The position numbers were made by a program, and so were the translations under genes. Positions 51,776 through 59,701 of a stretch of DNA of 64,000 bases are shown in pieces; position 1 is the stretch's first letter, and every line of letters begins with the position of its first letter. This stretch comes from Alcanivorax sp. 24 (GTDB lineage Bacteria > Pseudomonadota > Gammaproteobacteria > Pseudomonadales > Alcanivoracaceae), in NCBI RefSeq assembly GCF_004360225.1, contig NZ_SNUA01000004.1, forward strand, positions 186,001 through 250,000, read 5' to 3'. The notes beneath the pieces were generated by a model. That model saw nothing but the letters and a program-made list of their open reading frames with translations, was not told where the DNA came from and ran no database searches.

Positions 51776-52060
51776 TCAATCGTGATAATCACAAACCTCC
51801 ACCTCGAACGCATCACCATCACGGAAGCGGAAACAAATACGCCATTGATCGTTGATGCGTATGGCGTGTTGCCCCTGGCGATTGCCTTTGAGGGCATGCA
51901 ACCGGTTGCCCGCTGGTACCGCCAGATCCAAAAGCGTGCTGGCGAAGTGGATATAATCCAGCTTCCGCACGGCCCGCCGGGCGATATCCGGAGGCAGACC
52001 CGGGCCCCGGCCTTGTTTGAACAATGTCCGGGTTCGTTTATCGGCGAAGGTCAGAATCAT
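51776..52060 (-). CDS. higB: HigB toxin (RelE superfamily mRNA interferase)
   Basis: 94 residues. The fold and motifs are those of HigB: MILTFADKRTRTLF at the start, RAVRKLDYIHFASTLLDLAVPAGNRLHALKG and QHAIRINDQWRICFRF, which carries the conserved catalytic-region residues. It cleaves mRNA on the ribosome until bound by HigA. It is on the minus strand, followed by higA after 22 nt. An 8-bp palindrome TCACGTGA (52081-52088) lies about 20 nt upstream and may be the operator. The TA pair sits next to a composite repeat, in accessory-looking DNA between pirin and pilU. Confidence 0.93.
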   Translation of the reverse strand: MILTFADKRTRTLFKQGRGPGLPPDIARRAVRKLDYIHFASTLLDLAVPAGNRLHALKGNRQGQHAIRINDQWRICFRFRDGDAFEVEVCDYHD

Positions 52061-52186
52061 TTGTAGCGTGTCACGTGATGGATGTCAATAATGGAAAGGG
52101 CAGCACCACGAGGATGTCATGAAGAGTCCGGGCTGGCTGTCAGCCCAGGCTGAGATAAAAGTAGGAAGAACGCGGCTGTCGCACAA

Positions 52187-52311
52187 TTCGCTGGCACGCA
52201 ACACGCAGGCACGCCCAGCACTCCCACAGAACTACGGAGTCCATCACTGTGGAAGCGGCTCACGAGCCGCGATAGGCGTGGTAGCGTGTCGCGTGTAAGC
52301 GTGCCAGCGAA
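52187..52311. repeat. 125-bp composite element with terminal inverted repeats
   Basis: The ends TTCGCTGGCACGCAACACGC (52187-52206) and the complement of 52291-52311 match with one 1-nt indel and one change over about 20 bp. Inside are CTCCCACAG (52220-52228) and CTGTGGAAG (52248-52256), then GCGGCT/AGCCGC (52256-52261 and 52265-52270) hairpin. This combines the two blocks of the REP-like family (TTCGCTG ends and CCCACAG core), so it looks like a longer or degenerate relative. It fills most of the 276-bp space between higB and pilU. Confidence 0.6.
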
Positions 52312-52336
52312 GATGGTGCCGCCGAGGCAGGAAAAA

Positions 52337-53458
52337 TCAGTCCGAGTCCTCAATGCTCAGGCCACGGGTGGCGTGGTCCAGGCTGGAGGCATCGGTTTCA
52401 TTGGCGAGCTTGATCATCAGACGCAGGTCGTTGGGGGAGTCGGCGTGGGCAATCGCGTCCTCGTAAGTGATTTCGCCGGCGTCATAAAGATCATAGAGGG
52501 CCTGATCGAAAGTCTGCATGCCCTGCTCCCGGGACTTACCCATCAGCGCCTTGAGCAAATGCACTTCACCTTTACGGATGTGGTCCGCCACCAGTGGCGT
52601 GTTCAGCAGCACCTCAATGGCGGCGCGGCGGCCCTTGCCGTCCGGAGTCGGGATCAGTTGCTGGGCGACGATGCCGCGCAGGTTCAGGGAGAGGTCCATC
52701 CATAGCTGTCGGTGACGGTCGGCCGGGAAGAAGTGAATGATCCGGTCCAGAGCCTGGTTGGCGTTGTTGGCGTGCAGGGTGGCCAGACACAGGTGGCCGG
52801 TTTCGGCGAAGGCGATGGCGTAATCCATCACTTCGCGGCTGCGGATCTCACCGATCAGAATCACGTCCGGCGCCTGTCGCAGCGTGTTCTTGAGGGCGAT
52901 CTCGAAACTGTCCGTATCCAGGCCCACCTCCCGTTGCGTGACAATGCAGCCCTGGTGCTGGTGGATGAACTCGATCGGATCCTCGATGGAGATGATGTGG
53001 CCTTTGGAATTGCGGTTGCGGTGCCCGATCATCGACGCCAGCGAGGTGGATTTCCCGGTGCCGGTGGCGCCAACGAAGATCACCAGGCCGCGCTTGGTCA
53101 TCGCCAGGTCCTTGATGATCGGCGGCAGCCGCAGTTCGTCCGCATCGGGGATCTTGGTCTCGATGCGCCGCAATACCATGCCCACCAGATTGCGTTGGTA
53201 GAAGGCGGAAACGCGGAAGCGGCCGATGCCCCGGGAGGACAGGGCGAAATTGCATTCGTGTTGGTCGACGAATTCCTTGCGCTGTTTTTCCGACATCACA
53301 CCGAACACCAGATCCCGGGTCATGTCCGGGGTCAGGGCGTTGCGGGTGACCGGCACGACTTTGCCGTGGACTTTCATGCTGGGCGGGACGCCGGCGGTGA
53401 TGAACAGGTCCGAACCGCCTTTTTGCACCATCAGTTTAAGCAGGTCTTCAAATTCCAT
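52337..53458 (-). CDS. pilU: PilU, type IV pilus retraction ATPase
   Basis: 373 residues. This PilT-like hexameric ATPase has the PAS-like N-terminal domain (MEFEDLLKLMVQKGGSDLF) and RecA core: Walker [21 protein letters not shown] (Asp box), QREVGLDTDSFEIALKN, Walker B VILIGEIRSREVM and the His box CLATLHANN. The C-terminal acidic tail (residues about 345-373) is a PilU feature. It assists PilT in pulling back pili for twitching. It lies 18 nt downstream of pilT. Confidence 0.96.
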   Translation of the reverse strand: MEFEDLLKLMVQKGGSDLFITAGVPPSMKVHGKVVPVTRNALTPDMTRDLVFGVMSEKQRKEFVDQHECNFALSSRGIGRFRVSAFYQRNLVGMVLRRIETKIPDADELRLPPIIKDLAMTKRGLVIFVGATGTGKSTSLASMIGHRNRNSKGHIISIEDPIEFIHQHQGCIVTQREVGLDTDSFEIALKNTLRQAPDVILIGEIRSREVMDYAIAFAETGHLCLATLHANNANQALDRIIHFFPADRHRQLWMDLSLNLRGIVAQQLIPTPDGKGRRAAIEVLLNTPLVADHIRKGEVHLLKALMGKSREQGMQTFDQALYDLYDAGEITYEDAIAHADSPNDLRLMIKLANETDASSLDHATRGLSIEDSD

Positions 53459-53476
53459 GGGCGCTTACCGCTGTGT

Positions 53477-54511
53477 TCAGATTGAGTCCGGGCTCTTGGC
53501 TTTTTCCCGGGCCACCTCGCGGGCTACCAGGCCCCGCTGCACCAGCCCTTGCAGACATTGATCCAGGGTCTGCATGCCCACCGAGGCGCCGGTCTGGATC
53601 GCCGAATACATTTGCGCCACCTTGTCCTCGCGAATCAGGTTGCGAATCGCCGGGGTGCCGATCATGATTTCGTGGGCCGCTACCCGGCCGCCGCCGTTTT
53701 TCTTCATCAACGTTTGCGATACCACCGCCTGCAGGGACTCGGAGAGCATGGAACGGACCATGGCTTTCTCCTCGGCGGGAAACACATCCACCACCCGGTC
53801 GATGGTCTTGGCGGCACTGGTGGTGTGCAGGGTGCCGAACACCAGGTGGCCGGTTTCGGCGGCGGTCAGCGCCAGCCGGATGGTCTCCAGGTCCCGCATC
53901 TCCCCCACCAGAATGATGTCCGGGTCCTCCCGCAGTGCCGAGCGCAGAGCTTCGGCGAAGCCGTGGGTGTCCCGGTGCACTTCCCGCTGGTTGACCAGGC
54001 ATTTCTTGGATTCATGGACGAATTCAATCGGGTCCTCGATGGTGAGGATGTGCTCGTGGCGAGTGTTATTGATGTAGTCCATTATCGCCGCCAGCGTGGT
54101 GGATTTACCGGAGCCGGTGGGGCCGGTAACCAACACGATGCCCCGTGGCAGCGAGGCGATGTTCTGGAATACCTTGCCCATGCCCAGTTCCTCCATGCTC
54201 AGCACCTTGGAGGGAATGGTCCGGAATACGGCGCCGGCACCCCGGTTCTGATTGAAGGCGTTGACCCGGAAACGAGCCACGCTGGGCACATCGAAGGAGA
54301 AGTCGGTTTCCAGGAACTCCTCGTAGTCCTTGCGCTGCTTGTCGTTCATGATCTCGTAGATCAGCGAGTGCACCTCCTTGTGCTCCATGGGTGGCAGATT
54401 GATACGGCGCACATCGCCGTCCACCCGAATCATCGGCGGCAGGCCGGCGGACAGGTGCAGATCCGAAGCGCCGTTCTTGGCGCTGAAGGCGAGCAATTCG
54501 GTGATATCCAT
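53477..54511 (-). CDS. pilT: PilT, type IV pilus retraction ATPase
   Basis: 344 residues from ATG 54511, the same length as Pseudomonas PilT. The start MDITELLAFSAKNGASDLHLSAG is diagnostic. Walker A is GPTGSGKST, then LTIEDPIEFVHESK, Walker B IILVGEMRDLETIRLALTAAETGHLVFGTLHTTSA, and the C-terminal AIRNLIRED motif required for retraction. It powers retraction of type IV pili, the output controlled by the Pil-Chp system in this window. It is divergent from yggS, the standard arrangement, with 118 bp between starts. Confidence 0.97.
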   Translation of the reverse strand: MDITELLAFSAKNGASDLHLSAGLPPMIRVDGDVRRINLPPMEHKEVHSLIYEIMNDKQRKDYEEFLETDFSFDVPSVARFRVNAFNQNRGAGAVFRTIPSKVLSMEELGMGKVFQNIASLPRGIVLVTGPTGSGKSTTLAAIMDYINNTRHEHILTIEDPIEFVHESKKCLVNQREVHRDTHGFAEALRSALREDPDIILVGEMRDLETIRLALTAAETGHLVFGTLHTTSAAKTIDRVVDVFPAEEKAMVRSMLSESLQAVVSQTLMKKNGGGRVAAHEIMIGTPAIRNLIREDKVAQMYSAIQTGASVGMQTLDQCLQGLVQRGLVAREVAREKAKSPDSI

Positions 54512-54629
54512 GGGTTGCTTATATAGTGTTGTGTAATTCGTCCCGGCCGCCCCCCGAAAACCCGATGACCGAGACACTCAGTAAAAAGTATCAGCCATAA
54601 ACTAACCTCTGGATGCCCACCGTTCAATC

Positions 54630-55334
54630 ATGAAGCACAGTGAAACACCATATACCTCGATTCGCGCACGAATTGACGACGCTTGCCGCCGATCCGGAAG
54701 GGATCCCGCGCGGGTGACCCTGCTGGCGGTCAGCAAGACACGATCGGCCGGGGACGTGGCCGCGCTGGCGGATCAGGGCCAGCGCGACTTTGGCGAGAAC
54801 TATCTGCGGGAAGCGCTGGACAAGATCCGGGCACTGGCGGATAGGCGGCTGACCTGGCATTTCATCGGACCGATCCAGTCCAACAAGACCCGTGACATCG
54901 CTGCCCATTTTCAGTGGGTGCACTCCGTGGACCGGGCCCGGATCGCCGAACGCCTGAATGCTCAGCGTCCCGAAGGGCTGGCGCCATTGAATGTTTGCAT
55001 TCAGGTGAATGTGGATGAGGAAGACAGCAAAAGCGGCGTGGCATTGGTGGACGTCCCCGCCCTCGCCGCCCGTTTCCAGCAATGGCCGCGCCTGCGCTTG
55101 CGCGGCCTGATGGCGATTCCCCAGGCGGACGCCGCCGATGGTGGCCGGGATGCCTTTCGTCGACTCGCCATGACACTGTCACAATTGCGCAATACAATGC
55201 CGGCCCTTGATACGCTTTCCATGGGCATGAGCGCGGACTATCCGGTGGCGATCGATGAAGGCGCCACCATCGTGCGCCTGGGCACCGCCCTGTTCGGTCC
55301 GCGCCCGCCCAAGGCGAGTAATCCCGCGGTATGA
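54630..55334 (+). CDS. yggS: YggS/PLPBP pyridoxal-phosphate homeostasis protein
   Basis: 234 residues. The alanine-racemase-like barrel binds PLP through the Lys in VTLLAVSKTRSAGDV (about 38). FGENYLREALDKI, WHFIGPIQSNKT, VHSVDRARIAERL and LSMGMSADYPVAIDEGATIVRLGTALFG are all family motifs. It buffers pyridoxal phosphate in the cytoplasm rather than acting as an enzyme. It is followed after 32 nt by proC and then yggT, a conserved trio next to pilT. Confidence 0.95.
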   Translation: MKHSETPYTSIRARIDDACRRSGRDPARVTLLAVSKTRSAGDVAALADQGQRDFGENYLREALDKIRALADRRLTWHFIGPIQSNKTRDIAAHFQWVHSVDRARIAERLNAQRPEGLAPLNVCIQVNVDEEDSKSGVALVDVPALAARFQQWPRLRLRGLMAIPQADAADGGRDAFRRLAMTLSQLRNTMPALDTLSMGMSADYPVAIDEGATIVRLGTALFGPRPPKASNPAV

Positions 55335-55366
55335 CCACGGCGGGATCTGAACATGGGAAGGAACGC

Positions 55367-56179
55367 ATGGCACAACAGCTAATCGGATTCATCGGCGCCG
55401 GCAATATGGCCACCAGCCTGGCCGGAGGTATGATCGCCAAGGGCATTCGCCCCGCCCGTATTTGGATGAGCGACCCCTCCCGGGATCGGCTCGACGAAGT
55501 GTCCCAGCAGCACCGTGTCCACGTGGCCACGGAGAACCTGGAAGTGGCCCAGCGAGTGGATGCCCTGGTGCTGTCGGTGAAGCCGCAGATGATGGCATCG
55601 GTATGCGCTGATTTGCGTTCGGTGGTGGCGGAACGGCGACCACTGGTGATTTCCATCGCCGCGGGTGTCACGGTGGCGAACCTGCGTGCCTGGCTCGGTG
55701 AGGAAGTGCCCATCGTGCGCTGCATGCCGAATACGCCGGCACTGGTGCAGGCCGGGGCCACCGGTCTGTATGCCGCCGAGGGCGTGGATGACGGCCAGAA
55801 AGCCCTGGCTGCCCAGGTATTGGGGGCGGTGGGCCTTACCTTCTGGTTTGATAACGAACAGGCGCTGGACGCGGTGACCGCCGTTTCCGGTTCCGGTCCG
55901 GCCTATTTCTTCCTGTTGATGGAAGCGCTGATCGACGCCGCCAAGGCCCAGGGCCTGGATGCCGCCACCGCTCGCCAATTGGTGCTGCAGACCGCCTGGG
56001 GCGCGTCGCAACTGGCGATCACCAGCGAGGTGGGCCCGGATGTGCTGCGCCAGCGCGTCACCAGCCCTGGCGGCACCACCGCCGCCGCCCTGGAAGTCTT
56101 CGAGGAAGCCGGCTTCCGTGAGCACGTCCAGGCCGCCGTCGCCGCCGCCCGCGAACGCTCCGAAGAGCTGGCTGGGTAA
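55367..56179 (+). CDS. proC: Pyrroline-5-carboxylate reductase
   Basis: 270 residues from ATG 55367 (GGAAGGAA upstream). The Rossmann start IGFIGAGNMATSLAGGMI (about 5-22), SVKPQMM, CMPNTPALVQAGATGLYA and the C-terminal GSGPAYFFLLMEALIDAA and VTSPGGTTAAALEVFEE are typical. It reduces pyrroline-5-carboxylate to proline with NAD(P)H, the last step of proline synthesis. It lies in the yggS-proC-yggT run; a REP-like palindrome separates it from yggT. Confidence 0.97.
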   Translation: MAQQLIGFIGAGNMATSLAGGMIAKGIRPARIWMSDPSRDRLDEVSQQHRVHVATENLEVAQRVDALVLSVKPQMMASVCADLRSVVAERRPLVISIAAGVTVANLRAWLGEEVPIVRCMPNTPALVQAGATGLYAAEGVDDGQKALAAQVLGAVGLTFWFDNEQALDAVTAVSGSGPAYFFLLMEALIDAAKAQGLDAATARQLVLQTAWGASQLAITSEVGPDVLRQRVTSPGGTTAAALEVFEEAGFREHVQAAVAAARERSEELAG

Positions 56180-56229
56180 ATCACGACCGAAGCATGCTTC
56201 GCAGCGTGATTTACGACTGGCCATGGATG

Positions 56230-56307
56230 GCTGTGGGAAGCTTGCTTGCAAGCGAAGGGTCCGCTCAGGCGTTTGCAATATTCGCTTGCAAGCAAGCTTC
56301 CCACAGC
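56230..56307. repeat. 78-bp palindrome of the REP-like family, inverted layout
   Basis: Arms 56230-56256 (begins GCTGTGGGAAGCTTGC) and 56281-56307 (ends CTTCCCACAGC) are exact reverse complements over 27 bp around a 24-nt centre. Compared with the elements at 21359 and 45101, the CCCACAG block is at the outside and the TTCGC block inside. It lies between proC and yggT. Confidence 0.8.
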
Positions 56308-56491
56308 GGCTAAAGATCAGCTGTTTTTATTTTTCCGCTGTCAACTGCCCTCGTGGGCGTTTCCTGCAACGGCGACCCGCCCTCGATCTCGGGTGCCGGC
56401 TCCTTCCAATCACCCTCCCCCACCGATCCGGTTTGAATTCACGCCGATTTGCCCCAATACTCTTTCGCCAAATGACACCGCCGGAGAGCCT

Positions 56492-57040
56492 ATGAACCCC
56501 CAGGGTGCCGCGATCTTCCTGATCAATGTGGCGTTCAGTATTTACATTTTCATTGTTCTGACCCGCTTTGTACTGCAACTGGCCCGGGCCGACTTCTACA
56601 ACCCGATTTCCCAGTTCGTGCTGCGCGCCACCAACCCCCTGCTGGCGCCGCTGCGTCGGATCATCCCCGGTTGGCGGGGGTTGGACATTGCCTCGCTGGT
56701 GTTGGTGGTGATCCTGATCATCGCCAAGGTGTTGGTGCTCAGTGCCATCCATTACGGCTCCCTGCCCTCCGGTCTGGGGCCGCAACTCTTGATCTACACC
56801 CTGCGCGAGCTGGCGTCGCTGATCCTCAACTATGTGTTCTGGATGGTGTTGATCCGGGTAATCCTGAGCTGGATCGCGCCGGATCCGTACAATCCGATGG
56901 TGCGGGTCATCGTGCAGATCACCGAGCCGATCATGGCCCCGGCGCGGCGCCTGCTGCCGGATATGGGGGGGCTGGATTTAAGTCCGCTGATCGTGTTGCT
57001 CGGGGTGCAACTGCTGAAGATCCTGTTCCAGCTTCACTAG
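56492..57040 (+). CDS. yggT: YggT-family integral membrane protein
   Basis: 182 residues from ATG 56492. It has two YGGT repeats. The first (about 8-100) has FIVLTRFVLQLARADFYNPISQFVLRATNPLLAPLRRIIPG, and the second (about 105-178) has MVLIRVILSWIAPDPYNPMVRVIVQITEPIMAPARRLLPDMGGLDLSPLIVLL. Four hydrophobic helices result. The function is not settled; osmotic protection and a role in membrane integrity have been suggested. It closes the yggS-proC-yggT run. In Pseudomonas met genes follow, but here a convergent HMG-CoA lyase gene follows instead. Confidence 0.92.
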   Translation: MNPQGAAIFLINVAFSIYIFIVLTRFVLQLARADFYNPISQFVLRATNPLLAPLRRIIPGWRGLDIASLVLVVILIIAKVLVLSAIHYGSLPSGLGPQLLIYTLRELASLILNYVFWMVLIRVILSWIAPDPYNPMVRVIVQITEPIMAPARRLLPDMGGLDLSPLIVLLGVQLLKILFQLH

Positions 57041-57057
57041 ACGTTTTTGGTGTTTTC

Positions 57058-57103
57058 GGGGCCAATCTCCTCATTTTCGGTGAGAATGGCGGACATTGGC
57101 CCC
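57058..57103. other. Inverted repeat between convergent yggT and HMG-CoA lyase genes
   Basis: GGGGCCAAT (57058-57066) and ATTGGCCCC (57095-57103) are perfect inverted repeats around 28 nt that itself has TCTC/GAGA pairing. It occupies most of the 76-bp gap between two convergent stops. Without a strong T-run it may be a weak bidirectional terminator. Confidence 0.4.
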
Positions 57104-57116
57104 TCAATCCAGAAGA

Positions 57117-58040
57117 TTACCAAAGACAGGGCGTTTTGCCGCGCTTCTCCTGTGAGGCCATCCACTCCAGAATTCGCCCGCCCAGCGGCCGCTGGGTCGC
57201 TTCCGCCGCCAGCGCCACCACTTCGCGCAGGCCCTGGATGTCGATGCCGGTTTTCAGGCCACAGCTTTCGAGTAAATAAACCAGATCCTCGGTGGCCATA
57301 TTGCCGGTGGCGCCTGGCGCGAACGGACAGCCGCCGAGGCCGCCCACCGAGGCGTCGAAGCGGCGCACACCCAGGTCCGCCGCCTCCCAGGCCATGGCCG
57401 CCGCCAGCCCGCGAGTGTCGTGTAAATGGACAAAGAACTTGTTGGCACCGTATTCACGGATCAGCGGCGTCATGATGTCCTTCATCTGCTTCGGGTTGCC
57501 GGCGCCGATGGTGTCGGCGATGGCGACCTCATCGCTGCCGGCGGCGAACATGCGCCCGGTCAGCTGTTGTGGCAGGCTGACCGGCACCGGGCCGTCGTAA
57601 GGGCAAGCGAAAGCGCCGGAAATGTAGGTCCGGGTGACCACGCCGTCCTCGCGGGCGGCGGCGATGATGCTCTCGCAGCTGGCGGCGGCCTGTTCCAGGG
57701 TCATGTTCAGATTGCGCTGGTTGAAGGTGTCGGTGGTGGACAGCACCAGGGCAACGGTGCGGTAACCGGCATCCCGGGCCAGTTGATAGCCTTTCAAATT
57801 GGGCACAAGGGCAGTGTAGTGCAGCCCTTCGCCGGCCGGTAACCGGGGGGTCAGCGCGGCGGCGTCGGCCATCTGCGGGATCGCTTTCGGGCTGACGAAG
57901 CTGACCGGCTCAAGATAGCGGACACCGGCATCCACCAGCAGGCGGGCCAATCGCGCCTTGGTGTCGGTATCCACGGTGACGGGCTGATTCTGCAGGCCAT
58001 CACGCAGGCCCACTTCGTTGACTATAACGGTGTCGCTCAT
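57117..58040 (-). CDS. mvaB: Hydroxymethylglutaryl-CoA lyase
   Basis: 307 residues. A TIM barrel with the metal-binding start NEVGLRDGLQNQP (about 8-20), VPNLKGYQLA, ISGAFACPYDG, HLHDTRGLAAAMA (metal ligands) and the signature SVGGLGGCPFAPGATGN with the active-site Cys. It splits HMG-CoA to acetyl-CoA and acetoacetate, the last step of leucine breakdown. No other leu/liu genes are adjacent; the acyl-CoA dehydrogenase at the right edge may or may not be related. The acetoacetate formed could be a substrate for a 3-oxoacid CoA-transferase like that at 7.2-8.6 kb. Confidence 0.95.
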   Translation of the reverse strand: MSDTVIVNEVGLRDGLQNQPVTVDTDTKARLARLLVDAGVRYLEPVSFVSPKAIPQMADAAALTPRLPAGEGLHYTALVPNLKGYQLARDAGYRTVALVLSTTDTFNQRNLNMTLEQAAASCESIIAAAREDGVVTRTYISGAFACPYDGPVPVSLPQQLTGRMFAAGSDEVAIADTIGAGNPKQMKDIMTPLIREYGANKFFVHLHDTRGLAAAMAWEAADLGVRRFDASVGGLGGCPFAPGATGNMATEDLVYLLESCGLKTGIDIQGLREVVALAAEATQRPLGGRILEWMASQEKRGKTPCLW

Positions 58041-58224
58041 ATTGTTCTCGTTCGTGCTCTTCCCGAAAAGGTCAGCCAGTTTGCCATGACACCCCCGGTG
58101 CGGTCATGTCAATGACCGTCGGCGGTACGCGGGTGCCAGTACCGCGTTGAGCCGGGCGCCGGGGGCGCGTAGTTTTCCGGAACGGCCCGGTGCCAAGAGT
58201 GCCGGTTATAAAGGAGAACCCCCT

Positions 58225-59076
58225 ATGTCCTGGATTTTCTGCTTGCTGCTGGCTCTGTTGCTTGTCCCTGGGGCCCTGACGCTGGTGTTCTATCTGCTTT
58301 GGTACTATGACCGGCGTGCTTTCCCCTCTCCCACGCCAGCGGACCGGGAAGCCGCATTGCATCCCCTGCCCGCTTTACTGGCGGTGGCGCGGGAGGCCCT
58401 CAGTCTGACCATACTGGTACTGAGTTATCCACTGCGGCTGGTCCAGGACGCGTCGCCGCGTCGCTCCCGTCAGCAGGGGCGGAAACCGATTATTCTGGTG
58501 CACGGGTATGGCGGCAACAGTACCAATTTTCTCTGGCTGCAATGGTGGTTGCGCCGTCGTGGCTGGGCCAATGTGTATTCGGTGAGTTATACCCCACCCC
58601 ACATTAATGCGCGCAAACTGGCCCAACAAGTGGCGGATCACGTGAACCGCATCCTGGCCCTGACCGGAGCGGAGAAAGCCGACCTGGTATGCCATTCCAT
58701 GGGCGGCCCCCTGGCCCGCTATGCGCTCAAGAATCTGGGGCTGGCCGGTAAGGTCGATCGGGTCATCACCCTGGGTAGCCCCCATCACGGATCGCGCATC
58801 TCGGCACTGTTCGCGCCCCGTGGCGCCGCCGCCCAGATGCGCTATGACAGTCCTTTCATCAAGGAGCTGGAAGAAGGCGGAGCCTGCCCCGGAGGGGCGC
58901 TCTACCAGGTGATCTACTCCACCATGGACAACTTTATTCTGCCCGCCTCCAGTGCCTTGCTGGACGGCGCCGAGCGCACCGTGCATGTGCCCTATCTCGG
59001 CCATTGCGCCCTGCTCCACAGTCGCCGGGTAGCGCGGGCGGTGGCCGAAGGGTTACAGGGTGAGAACGAGGGGTAA
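58225..59076 (+). CDS. Membrane-anchored lipase-like alpha/beta hydrolase
   Basis: 283 residues from ATG 58225 with AAGGAG 8 nt upstream. An N-terminal membrane helix (about 2-27) is followed by a hydrolase domain. The oxyanion loop is VHGYGGNSTNF (about 90-100), the nucleophile elbow CHSMGGP replaces the more common GHSMGG, and a late GHCALLHSR supplies His. The sequence resembles bacterial triacylglycerol lipases of subfamily I/EstB type and PGAP1-like hydrolases. The single helix could be a signal-anchor, placing the enzyme at the periplasmic face. Substrate is unproven; lipids or storage esters are likely. Confidence 0.82.
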   Translation: MSWIFCLLLALLLVPGALTLVFYLLWYYDRRAFPSPTPADREAALHPLPALLAVAREALSLTILVLSYPLRLVQDASPRRSRQQGRKPIILVHGYGGNSTNFLWLQWWLRRRGWANVYSVSYTPPHINARKLAQQVADHVNRILALTGAEKADLVCHSMGGPLARYALKNLGLAGKVDRVITLGSPHHGSRISALFAPRGAAAQMRYDSPFIKELEEGGACPGGALYQVIYSTMDNFILPASSALLDGAERTVHVPYLGHCALLHSRRVARAVAEGLQGENEG

Positions 59077-59176
59077 CGTTTTCGCGGCGGGTATTGACCT
59101 TGATCACTTGCCACGAAGCGTGCCCGGGGGCATGGTTGAAGAGGAGCTTGTTCAGAGGGCCGAAGGGAGAATTGCC

Positions 59177-59629
59177 ATGACCGAGTACACCGCCAGCGTC
59201 GCCTGGCATCTGCCGCCGGGCGCGGATTTCCAGTATGAGACTTTTCCACGCGACCATGAATGGACGTTCGCCGGGGGCGAGGTGATCCAGGCGTCGGCGT
59301 CGCCGGATTACCATGGTTGTCATAGCCGGGTGAATCCGGACGAGGCGGTGATCGCCGCCACCTCCAGTTGCCACATGCTGACCTTTCTCTCCATCGCCGC
59401 CAAGAAAAAGCTGCGAGTGCTCAGCTATGTGGACCGGCCTCAGGGCGTGGTGGACAAGAACGCGGAAGGACGTATGTCCATTACCGAGGTAGTGCTGCAT
59501 CCGAAAGTGGTTTTCGACGGCGATGAGGTGGATGAAGAGACGTTGAGGAGGCTTCATGAGAGTGCGCACCGTAACTGCTTCGTGGCCAATTCGTTAAAAG
59601 CATCAGTGAGCGTAAAACCAGAAAAGTAG
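59177..59629 (+). CDS. OsmC-family peroxidase/redox protein
   Basis: 150 residues from ATG 59177. The OsmC fold has the two redox cysteines in AATSSCHMLTFL (about 71-82) and HESAHRNCFVANSL (late). A further Cys in PDYHGCHSRVN (about 45) is less usual. Such proteins reduce organic peroxides using a Cys pair. The chain resembles the YhfA/SACOL1771-like subgroup more than classical OsmC or Ohr, so the exact role is open. It is followed by a strong bidirectional terminator. Confidence 0.87.
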   Translation: MTEYTASVAWHLPPGADFQYETFPRDHEWTFAGGEVIQASASPDYHGCHSRVNPDEAVIAATSSCHMLTFLSIAAKKKLRVLSYVDRPQGVVDKNAEGRMSITEVVLHPKVVFDGDEVDEETLRRLHESAHRNCFVANSLKASVSVKPEK

Positions 59630-59642
59630 TCGTTTTCTTTAA

Positions 59643-59676
59643 GTAAAAAGGCCGGCTTTGATGCCGGCCTTTTTAC
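59643..59676. terminator. Bidirectional intrinsic terminator
   Basis: A perfect 14-bp stem pairs GTAAAAAGGCCGGC (59643-59656) with GCCGGCCTTTTTAC (59663-59676) over a TTTGAT loop. The stem carries A and T runs on its two sides, so it ends transcripts from both the OsmC gene (+) and the convergent TRAP binding protein gene (-). Confidence 0.92.
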
Positions 59677-59701
59677 TGTTTTCGATGTGCTGACAACACG
59701 T

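Noticed and set aside
51439-52311. Integrated plasmid, phage or integron around higBA
   Set aside because: No integrase, transposase, tRNA or att-like duplication is visible; only a TA pair and a repeat.
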